From positions 18,814,678 through 18,878,677 of the forward strand of contig OY755180.1 in the NCBI GenBank assembly GCA_963576735.1: 64,000 nt of DNA, written 5' to 3'. The position numbers and the translations under genes were made by a program. The stretch comes from Bedellia somnulentella (taxonomy: Eukaryota > Arthropoda > Insecta > Lepidoptera > Bedelliidae). Shown in pieces: positions 51,601-63,600 of this stretch; position 1 is the stretch's first letter, and each line of letters starts with the position of its first letter. The notes under the pieces were generated by a model. It was given only the letters and a program-made list of their open reading frames with translations. It ran no database searches and had not been told where the DNA came from.

Positions 51601-54600
51601 TGTCGTTTATCTTTTATACGTTTGTTTATGAAGTATGTAATGTTACAATATTTTCTCTTCTAGCTCGTCCACAATGCAAAAAGTTATTATGGCTCGTTTT
51701 TGGCTGCCTGTCTATTCGGCTGTCGTTGTGTCTATGTATGCCACTGGTCTTACTATCAACGCGCTAGCTTGCATGCGCCTCTATCGTCAAAGTGAAACAC
51801 TACATCTTGTCAACGACTATGTTTATAAACCCCTTTTACACTTCGTATAATTTAATCACAAAATAATTGCCATCAAACTATAATTTACATTGCTTGTGAA
51901 AGAAGGGTGGTATATTTATAAAATATGTCTTTGATGATATGTAGTTGTTAACAATTTATTATTTTTCATTTAAATTGCAACATTGTCTGTCCGTCCAGAC
52001 GCCGCTTATTACATAGATGGCGCTGCTTGTAGAACAGTACAACTTAGATGACTAACTAGAGGGGTATGCTTCGATTGAAAATTGTCTTGCGGTGCTAAAG
52101 TAAATAACAAGAAAAAAATTCAACTGATGGGTTGTGAAATGATCAACTGATTGATAGGTTAGCAACAATGTTCAATAACCTTTTTGTTATATCAATTAAA
52201 CATAAAATTTAAAAACTACATAATATTATCTTTAAATTAGCATATTTATCAACGAAGGTTATTGAACTTCAATCCATAAATCAGCTTGATCAACTAAATG
52301 AAGCTTTTCGTCGCTCGGTTGTTATCATCCACTAACATGACATCTCATGGAGTTACGTTGCCTTTATCATGTTTTCTTCGCCGAATTAACTGCTTATTAA
52401 CTCATTAATCACCTTCAAACGTGGCCTCAAATAGTGTAAATAATGGAGCTAATCAACGTGCAAGTGTTTTGAATCAAAACTCTTAGCCGTTTAAATATGT
52501 TACGTAAAATATCAACATTAATAAAAATATGTAAAATGTCGTTGTGGAAATGAGCTGGTATTGGACGGGCACTCAAATATTACAACTCCAATTAAAGCAC
52601 AAAATACTTTATTTTTCCAAAGATTAATTGTTTATTTCAACATTTTTATGTCCAACATTCAAAAAAACATATCTTAAAGTTTCATTCAACAATCTAGTAA
52701 ATTACTATTTAATTATATATTAGACTTTCAATTGATAAAGAAAGAGATATTATTATTTTGGATGTTGGAGGAAGCACTAATCAGTATTCAGCTGATTTCA
52801 CAACAGCACTGCACCAAGTGTGCAAATGTAGCCAATTTTCTATGTGTCTTTACAATTTAATATCACATGGAAACATATTAACAATTTATTGCAATAAAAT
52901 AAATAACAATAATAATATGACGAATAAGACTTACGTTCTCTATAAAAATCTTAATGGTGGTCACAAAAAATGCCAGCAATCAAAACAAGCGCACAAAATC
53001 TATGTGATACTAAACTGTCTATCAAAATGCTATTAAATATCGATATTTTCAAATATTTTGGATCAAAACCTCGTTAATTAATAGCAGAACCTTCACATCT
53101 ATTTCGAGCCAAGAAATTGGTTCGAAGTGGTTGTGAGAGCAAAGTGTGTGGAGTATAAAACGCGTTGTTGTGTAAACCGGCCGCGCAGATAAGCTGGACA
53201 GCTCGTTCTCGCGGTCGCGCTCCAGCAGCATGAGCTCGCTCGAGAACATCAGCCAGGAGAGCATCCAGTGCCTCGCCTTCGCTGACAGCTACACCAAGAA
53301 GTCGGGTAAGTCTACAAGAAACTTACGCCCTAAATATACAAAATGCATCATATTTTACTACTGTATTCCTTGAGAAGGGGGTTGGAGATGAAGACGTTTA
53401 AGAATTAAACAGACTCATGCAGCCAATTAAAAAATAAATCACACACTTTAGAGTCCATATAATTCTATTTTTTTTAAGGTTTCCGTAAATGACACTCCAA
53501 GATAAATATTAAAACATAATGCAGTCTATCTAATATAATTTCTTTCCTTTTGCTCATAACATTTGTAGACTGTTTCCAACATGTGATGATGATGATTGCA
53601 GACCCGAGCGCGCTGGTCCCCACGCTGTGGGTGGGCACGACGCTGGGCTCCGTCATCACCGTGGTGGTCGCCATCCCGGAACCGGACCTCCGGCACACGC
53701 AGCCGGTCTTGCTCAACACTTCCAGTGAGTACCTGCCATCAACATTTTAGTTCTGTATTCTGAATATACATACATACATATACTCACGGCTATAAATCCC
53801 TAAAAGGGGTAGCCAGAGCTTCAGAATTGGAAAATTCTTCAGCCACTTTTGGAAGTGAAATGGGGATAAGATCTATACATATAATAAATCTGTAGAAAAG
53901 TCATTTTTGTACATTAAAGAAATTGAAAAAAAATAGCCAGCGTGTGAACAGATCTGTAACAGAACCCATTTCCATCATTTTTTCAATTTTTGTCTGTTTG
54001 TCTGTTTATATGTTTGTTTGTGCGCACATCACGTAAAATCTACGAATTCAATGCTGAAAATGTTTATATACAAAAATTATACGTAACTTGAGCTATAACT
54101 TAATTTTTGTTTCATCGAAATCGGTTCACTCTATCAAAAGATATGATTAATTTTGTGAGTTCAAGAAGAAAAATATTACGTTACGCAATTCAGTATAGTA
54201 CTTGCAACGACATCTTAAGTCTAAATATAGAACTAATGTTGATAGTTGGAATCCAAAGTCCGATAGATGGCGTTGTGCAAATGACCCAAAATGCATATCA
54301 AATTAAAGCTGATGAAATGAGGATTCCGAATATATACATATTATAACACTTTTATGTCAATATTAATACACAAGATGCATTTACAATGCCGAGGGCAGAG
54401 ATGGCGGCGGCGGCGGCTGCGTTCCGTCGTTGTGTCAGTCGGTCGGTCCAGAAGATCATCCACGCGGCTCAGAGGACCAGGCTCGGCACGCGCGGGATGG
54501 GCGTCGGGGTTGCCCCCATGGCCCAGCTTCGTCACGGGGGGGAACGTCCCCCCCGGTCGTTGAGCACCTCCCCAGGCGATAGAGGGGAGGAGTGGCTATC

Positions 54601-57600
54601 CCCATTTCTGGGGATAAGCCACTAATAAGGGGGGAGGGAGGGTGAGGATGCGAGTCACGCACCTCACCCTCGGGACTGATGTCGGGGCAGTTGGAAGTGG
54701 AAGGGGCGGTCCCCGGGGTCGCGTGTCTTGCGACTCCGGGGAGCGCGCGAGTTCCCGAGGCAGCGGTGTCGTAGCGGGGCGTCCGCGGAGGTGCTCGTGG
54801 CTACAGTTGTCCGCCCGGTCGAACAGACGACGGGCCAACCCCACCACGAATTCCTCCACGGTCTCGACCCGGAGATCACGGTGAATCGTGCTATTACGCA
54901 CGTACCGCCCGGCTTTCACCAATTGGCGGAGCACTGTGTTCTGGACCCTCTGCAAGCGTAGCCTGTTTTGGGCGGAGAGAAGGCCATACCAGGCCGGCGC
55001 CGCGTACGTCAGGCGGGAGCGTATATACATTTTGTATATACGCAGTTTGGCTCGTAGTGGCAGGCCCGAGTCGAGCACCGGCCGCAAGACCGACCGGGCC
55101 CCGAGGGCTCTATGGCGGACATGGTCCACCATAGAACCCATACGGAGGTTGCGGTCGATCTTACAGCCCAGGTACTTGACCGAGGTCTACCACTCGATGC
55201 TCTCGCCGCCCAACGTAAGCGGCGCGAGCCCGGTCGGCCGCCTCACCCTGGTGATCAGGGCATAGCACGACAGTGGCGGCGCGCGGCGGCGACGGCGGTG
55301 GTGGGGGTGGGCTCATGTTGAGGTGCGCGACCAGAACGGGCAGACACGTAAGGGCAGACAACGTTGATGGTTGTGTCGAATTATGAATTTTCAGTGCGGC
55401 GCGGCGCGGCGCTTCGTTTCAAGTTTACAATTAATTTTTAAAATTTAATTTATGTGATTCATTTTAAATAATAATTTTGTACAAAGAAACCTTGAATAGG
55501 TAAAAAATAGGTAGTTAAGTTTCGGTTGTTTGTGTGTTTGAGGCGAAAAGGCTCCTCAAGTACATAATTTGCGTGAATGAAATTTGGCAGAATGCAAGAT
55601 AATGATCCAAATACTTCACATCCCGGAAAAAAATAATCAATAAAATATTCACGGCTGATTGAACTAAGAGTACCGGAAAAAACGCCTATAATTTTGTAAT
55701 AAGCAAATTTAACAGTACGAAGTCTAATTTAAATCTTTTTGTTTATGAAAACCTCATGTGGGGATTATTACTAATAAATAAACGGAGGTAGGAAACGCAA
55801 ACACTACTTAAACGTGTAAAAAGAAATAAAGGATAGAGGAATTTCGCACTGGCAGCCAATTGACACGGTAGCTCAGTTGGCAGAGCGTCGGGGCGTTCAC
55901 CCGAGGTCGCGGGTTCGATCCCCGCCTGTGTCGAAATTTTTCTTTCCTTTATTTATTCTTTATTTATTAGTACGAAGTCTGTCGGGTCAGCTAGTTGTTA
56001 AATAAATGATTTTGGTGATGGGTCTCGAACCTCATCGCCCAAAAATCACTTCAAAGTCCCGATACCCTTAGTCGCCTCTTACGATCACCCATGGGAAGAA
56101 ATTTGGTTAATGCTATTCTAAGCCGACACTACATAGCAACCGTCTGAATGTATCGAAATATATATAAAAAAAAAGTAACAAGATAAGTCATATTAGTTTT
56201 TAACACCTTTTTATATATAATTCGGGAACATGTCTAGAGATTATGAGGTAGTAGTAAGGTAAATAATGGAAGATCTTCTAAATTGGCTAGCATTTTCATT
56301 CGGTCACAACTTTATATACGAGCTATTAATTGGCAGCAAAAACGATAAGTAACTTTTGACAATATTTTTATACATCATATTTATACAAATTTGTGTTTCA
56401 TTAATGGTCACTATGAACAATATCACAAGACGAGGTAATACTCATATCCGACTGAGGTATATGTGCGTCTTTATGGTATAAAAACCCTTTAACCCTGTGG
56501 TTCGGAGTTTTAGTCCGAATAGTTAAAATAAATTTTATGACCAAAATCACTGGAATTCCTATAATTTCTCATTTTATTTCATCGATATGGTGGTACATGA
56601 ATCTTGTTGTTATGACAATGATGGCCCCAAAAAAGACTTGTATATCAGGCATCAACATCTCCCAACAGTGCTATTTTATCTTTCTATTTCTACCTGCATT
56701 TGGTTTATTTAAGTATTCTACAAACTCATGAATAAAAGGGGCTATACTAGATACTTTTTTATCATTGTGTTTTTGGCAATTGCAGGTGGTCCAATCTTCA
56801 GGTTAAAGGGCTCAATATTGACGATGTCATTCCTGGACTGCAACGGAGCGCTAATACCTTACTCTTACGAAAGTTGGAAGGACGATGGTAAAGATGTAAG
56901 TATAGGACTTTTTATATGACTCGGATCAAGTTAAAAATATAATTAACTGCAATAATTCCAGTTTACTTTATGCTGATTTTCTTGTTACTATCCCTGGGAG
57001 TAGTCCAAAATAACACTGAAACGTGCATTACTTGACCCCTAAAACTACCCTAGCTGCCTCACTTGATTAGCTTCAATTTAGCTCTTCCCGTATCAAATAT
57101 AAATCAGATATTTTGTCCAACTTTTTAGCCAAATCCAATTGCATTTTGATTTTGACTTACACCTGGATTAACGTATTGTGGAAAGTAAAAACATCAACTA
57201 TTATATTTACCCACTAGTGTCGCGAGCGCCGCGACCGCACCCCCACCAAGCAGAGCTCGAGCGGCTCGTCCCGCATGTCGCCCACCCCGGGCCCGGGGGA
57301 GGCGGCGGCGGCGGGGGACCGCCAGTTCGTGGTGATCGCCAGCGAGAAGCAGGCGCGCGTGGTGGCGCTGCCCAGCCAGAACTGCGTGTATCGCCAACAG
57401 ATCGTCGATTCCGATTTTGTTGTTAAAGCCGAAATTGTTAGCCTTAAAGGTAATTTGAAGCGACTAGTATTATTCACGAATGCTGGATTTGGATGATATG
57501 TGATCGAGTATGAAAAAAAAACATTCATGAAAAGTGCAGAGTGAAATATGATAGTGCAATAAGGATAGAAACGGAAATGTTAAGACGGTTTCGGAACATA

Positions 57601-60600
57601 TAGAGGATAGGTGGAAGTATTAATATTATACAATCAATGTTGATAGTAGCGTCAGTAGAGGAACATCATGGAAGAGAAATTTAGATCATATGGAGAATGT
57701 AATCATAAAGGCAGACGCTAGAATTGTGTACAACAAAAGACATGTATGTTTGAAGAGATGTATGAAAGACATGTATGTTTGAAGAGATGTATGAAAGACA
57801 TGTATGTTTGAAGAGATGTATGAAAGACATGTATGTTTGAAGAGATGTATGAAAGACATGTATGTTTGAAGAGATGTATGAAAGACATGTATGTTTGAAG
57901 AGATGTATGAAAGACATGTATGTTTGAAGAGATGTATGAAAGACATGTATGTTTGAAGAGATGTATGAAAGACATGTATGTTTGAAGAGATGTATGAAAG
58001 ACATGTATGTTTGAAGAGATGTATGAAAGACATGTATGTTTGAAGAGATGTATGAAAGACATGTATGTTTGAAGAGATGTATGAAAGACATGTATGTTTG
58101 AAGGAAACAGAAACTCTAGGTGTTTGTCAGGATTTCCAAATGTGGATATCGATTGTGACAAAACTAAAGTATAATATATAAAGTGGTTCCTTCTTTATTC
58201 TAAAACTAGAAGTATGCCTGGTTTTATAATCCAGAAGACTTGCGAAAATGTCTCAATAACATTTTTTTAATAGACCATCTTAGTTGCGTTTGCTCAAAAT
58301 GTTTGTAATATGTTTCCAGATAGCGTATGTTTAGTAAACTATTTGTCAACGGGTCACCTGGTAGCGTACAGTCTGCCCTCCCTCCGACCACTGTTGGACG
58401 TGGACTTCCTCCCCCTTTCCGAGCTCAGGTAACACATTTACTTCTCATGTCTTTCTTCCATTTTCCAATACCACCCATGTGATACTACTCAGTATTGATC
58501 CAGTACACGCTATATCTTTTTAATGCTTAATTACCAATGAGCAACTGTAAATACGACACAATTTTAAGTATCGATTCAATATTTTTCTGTTTTCTATGTC
58601 TCCTGCATTTGTATCACAACTGAGTAGTTTTGGGTGCGACCAAATAGCAGTTTAATGTTCCGTGGTCACGAAATAGACACACGATATATTTGAAATCCAC
58701 GCACCAAACAGGCACTAAATGATAAATCGCTCATTCATACATTCACGTTGTCTCACTAGCTATACCAGCTTTGTTAGAATTGCAGTTCTAGCATGCGAAT
58801 GCTGGTTATTTTCAATTATATTTCGTAATTTTTCAAATATTTTTATATCTGCATCATGTTTTTGAATATTTATCGATTCAATAATTATTTTTGAAATGTC
58901 CTAGCATTTTATCATTTGGGAGCCGAAATATTGACTTCCTTTCGATCGACGTTCGAGGATGAGGATTTTTTACAACTTTATTATCCATTTCACATCTATT
59001 ACTTATAACAAAAAATACGTTATTAAATGGATATAAAATTTTAATAAATCTTTATTATCTCCTAAAAAGCACAAGCTATTAGAATATTCGCGTTGTGGTT
59101 CACAGTAGAACCTATCGAGCACCCCTGTGCTTAACTACAGCACCTCCGTCTTACTCTGCAAAATTCTAAATTTCTCCCAACAACACAAACACTTTACTTC
59201 CGAACTTACTAATTGGCTAATTTGTGTCACTTATTTACAGGCAGCTTTACATTTCTAATTTTTAATCGTGACACTATTTTATTGATTTTGTTTCGAAAAT
59301 GTATATTGTTGTAGTAACCGTATGCATTTTCCGTTGTGTCACATCTGTCATCTTAACGCTTCTTTGGTCATTTTGATATTAAAATGGCGGGTTTTCCGCC
59401 ATTTTGTTTTACTTATTCGAGCATTAATATTGCAAAATGAGATGAGTAGGCGTTGAGATAGCGACGGCACTGACCCGGGGTGTGTGGGCAGTTTCCAGAC
59501 TCAGTCGAAACAGAGGGGCATAGTAGACCCCATGCTGTCGATCTGGGGCCAACAGCTCCTAGTCAACGAGGACACCGACCAGTAAGTCCGCCATCTTGGA
59601 GCACGCGGCGGTGCGGCTTCACCTCCCCGCTCGTTGCGTTCTGCTGGCGGTTTCGGGAATACAATTGAATCAATATTCGTATTTATTGATAATATAAGAT
59701 TTTTTCCTTGTTATCAAGAAATAACTTTCCTAAACTGCCTAAAATGTTTCTATATGAAATAAAAATAAGGTAAAAAACTTGAACAAATTCTACATAAGAT
59801 ATCGATTGTGTTCCCGAAACATATGTACTTCGCTTTCTTCTGCTTCGGTATTGTTAGCGCTGTTCCTGGCTGTCGACTTACAACGTACATATTTGTGACG
59901 TCACCACACACACATACACACGAACACGACACTGTCTGTCTACGATCTACGTCACACGCTAAAACACCTACTTTGAACACATTTTTCTATATCTCTCTCT
60001 CTCTTTCTGTTTCTGTATGATTGTAGCAAATTTGTAAATTACTTTTACTGAATAATGTGGACAGTATTTTTATGAAAAAGTTTTATAGAATAGAGAAGGC
60101 TTTCTTTCCTATAAGTGCGTTAGGATTTGGTAATACATTTCACTTGTCAGGCAGAACTTTAATTTACGTTTGCTTAAGTACATTGTGCCTACTTTTCGTC
60201 TAGTTTGTCTTCGGAGAAATAAAATGCCTTTTAAATAGTATCTACTAAATATATCTCTCTTGCTCTTGTGCTCCCTCTCTCTCTCTCCTCGGTAGCCAAG
60301 ACACTCAGATTTTCAACATCCTCAGATTTTCAAACTAACAGATTTTGAAATGTTATTGTGTCCATACGTAGTGTGAAATTAAAGCAGAAGTTTTATTTAT
60401 TTCCCTACGTAAGTGTAAACTATTTGTTTTCATAATATTAAACTTGTAAGAACTGTGTTTTAGATCGAACAAGATATATGTTCGTTGCAAAGTTAGGCAA
60501 CCAAAATTTTTGGTTATAAATATACAATATCCAGAAACTTTTGAACATGTGACACTATTGTAATGGTAACCGTTTTAAATTAAAGGTACACCAGAATAAC

Positions 60601-63600
60601 TATAATAACAAAATATTTTATTTGATTTTTATGTTAATCATTCACAAATTAAATAAAGTTGACTAATAACTTTTTAAACTCTTATTTTAGAAGTTATATA
60701 AAAAGTTATATAAATAAAATATTTTATATAAAAGTGACACCATAAAATTAAATGTATCTTATAAAACCCTTCATTCAACCAATTTTAAAATGATCCATAA
60801 ATAATTTCATGTCGAAGTAATTACCTCATCCGTTTTTCGTCTTAACAAAGACTTAAAAAACGTTATTCAGTAAAAGTATATATTTCTTCTTCACGAAGCA
60901 TGATTCGCTTTTATTGTATTGTTGTTATTTGTAATGGATAATAGTGCCTTTATTAGCTCACTGCAGAAATCAAGACGAAACAAGGTGAGAGCAATATTGT
61001 TAGCACAACTTACTGCCAACTATATTCAGTAATTACTTGTTTTTTCAATTAACTTTACTTTTAAAGTTTATAATTTCGTAAGATATTAGGTATATCGCCA
61101 AAGTTCAATCATTCAACGTCATTCATTAATAGTTTAAGTTGAGTTTAGTTAGATAAGAGAATGTAGATAATTTCTTACTATGTGGTTATCCAGGTAATTT
61201 TCAATGTAGTTAGTAAATACTTCTAAATGCTTATATTTCTCTTGAATTTGAAAGATTGTAAAAAAAACTAATTAAGCAAAAAAAAATAATGAAATCTTAA
61301 AAGTTTATAAAATAATGGCTTAATAATGAGCTGTGTAGTGCGGGCTGCGGGCTTAGAATAGCTTAATTCTTCTTGCGGATGTAGTAAGAGGCCACTTAAG
61401 TTTTTGGAGCTTTTTAAGTGATTGTTTGATGATGTGGCTAGAGACCCATCATCAACCTTGTTTTAACCAACCATAATTTCCCCTCTCCGCTTCCAAACGC
61501 GCCTACACCTTTTTGGGATATGTAGCCGTGAGTATATGTTTGTTACAATTGGCAATAGAACTATTATAACCACGTACCTACTATGAACCAAGCCACCCGC
61601 TAATGCTGGACCGCGCGTGTTGCAGGATCGGGCGCACGTTCTGCTTCAGCAACCGCGGCCACGGCCTCTACCTCGCCTCGCCCACCGAGATACAGAAGTT
61701 CACCATCGACGCTGAGTTCTGGTTAGTATTACTACTCGTAGTTGAGACATTGTAGTAGGTGGAAATTACTACCTATTTTGATGAAAATAGGTTAAGTTAT
61801 CAAAACTTCCCCTTCCCTCACTAAAACTGCTGTATATAGAAAATAAAAATTTGTACACGAATAGATGAAGGAAGTATCTCGGAATGCATTTTATTTCTTT
61901 GATAAGGGTAATTAGAGCTACTATTTTTTCTGATAATCTCGTGTAAGACTATCGAAATAGAACTATCCTACATAAGTAAAATTTCAGTTCGCAGCTAAAC
62001 GAGATGATGGGGGAGCTGTTCCTACCACGGGACATGCCGGAGGCGCCCAAGGAGGGATTCTTCAGAGGACTCTTCGGAGGAGGCTCTCGGCCTCTGGACA
62101 GAGAGGAACTATGTATGTATCACTTCTAAACCTATTTTAAAAACACTTTAATTACTAACAAGTTAAAAAATAAAAATATTTGTGTATTGAATGATTTTAC
62201 AGACCTGTTCTTGAGCAAAGGGTTAAAACTAGGTACATGGTTAATTTCAGTTTTCCCCACGGTCCGTCGCGCTCCCGGGGTTAGCAGGAATCAGTCTTTT
62301 ATCTCTAGTGCGCCTCCCGCCGCATCCAGCGGCATACAAAGACCTGCATCAGGTTATAAACGATGATAAATATAATAATCGTTGCCCGTTTGTATGCATT
62401 GTGATCGTTGATGCATCTATTAACCGTAATTCCTTTAAGTGTATTTTCCGTTATTATGATTTTTAATGTCGTAGGAAGTAATATTTTATTTAGTTACATT
62501 CCTTGTTAGTTAGTAAATGTTCTTAAATTTTATTGTTCTATCCTCCTTAGATTGGCTCTTATCGTTTTGAGTCAAAATTAAAACAGCTTACTTCATGTTT
62601 TTCTTGATTTTGTTATGGTATATCTTTTCATCTACCTATATTTTATTTCACGGCTAGGAAACCAAAAAAAGCAGGAGTAATATATTCCTAATAATATAAT
62701 AATATACTTCTGAATAATATATTCCTCTTATTTATATTCTTGCATTTTGTATCTTTGTTATAATATGCAAAGAAATATAATCTTGTCTGCCACTGCAGTT
62801 AACGCCTCAGGACTAAAACTTTCAGGATAAAAGCTGATAGACTATTTGATTAAGAAAAGATGTTTGTTGTAGAGTTCGGAATAATAATAACTTGCTACTT
62901 GCCGTTTCATCTTTCAAACTCTGCGAATGTTCTATCAATCTTGACTTTGTCTTTCTTCATTATTATTTGTAGTAATAAGTGTTTTGAAACGCATGGATGT
63001 TGAAACCCCGATTGTTGTAACTGTTACCCTTCATTAGTGGAATGTTTTGTTCAATACAAAGATGGTAGAAGGTTGGATTTTTTGTTCGTTGATAAATAAA
63101 TGATTGAAAGGATACCAGTGTCCTGTATTTACATAATTATGAAATCCCAACATGCCGTGCGGTGACGGCTAGGAATAACATTACCCTATCATTTCCCACG
63201 GATATTGAACGAGGCAACCAGCGGTTCCCAATTTCATCATGCAGTTGCTTGAAAGTCCATTACCAACAGTCCTTCATTCTTCCATCTATTCCGCCTTGGT
63301 TATTAAAATTTAATCTATTTGATGGATTAAGTCAAACCAAATCTAGGTCATCGTGGTATTGATGTTTCAATAAACCATATTATAAAAGTTATTTGGACGT
63401 TTTGGTAGACAATCCGCTTTGAAATCATATTTATAAATCAAGATCAGTTAATCGATCGTTTATATCACTCTATTTTCCTTCGTAATTCTTATAAGTGTCT
63501 GAAATATTTTGGGCTTTCCTATCAATATCCCTATACTACCTATTTCCATCTACCACGGTTATAAATCCCAAAAAAAAGAGTTACAAAAAACCTCGGTTAT

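Larger units (their letters stand above)
53872..55994 (+). mobile_element. Helitron, non-autonomous, 2123 bp
   Basis: Begins TCTATACATATAATAAATCT and ends GTCGGGTCAGCTAG, placed exactly between A and T of a SINE A copy with no target duplication. No Rep/helicase coding. Carries a jockey-like LINE fragment and a tRNA-like SINE head. Contains GATAGATGGCGTTGT (54262), also seen at about 29592 in the OTU insertion. Confidence 0.85.
53765..56139 (-). repeat. SINE family A split by a Helitron
   Basis: Tail part 53765-53871 (to GGGGATAAGA), head part 55995-56139 (TGTTAAATAAATGATTTTGG to CCGACACTAC). The break is at A|T. Confidence 0.88.

Noticed and set aside
54642..55321. Several plus-strand frames in the GC-rich block
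   Set aside because: Shadows of the minus-strand jockey-like polymerase.
57681..58161. Three long overlapping minus-strand ORFs of 115-147 codons
   Set aside because: They are the three frames of the 29-bp minisatellite, which has no stop on that strand; no gene.
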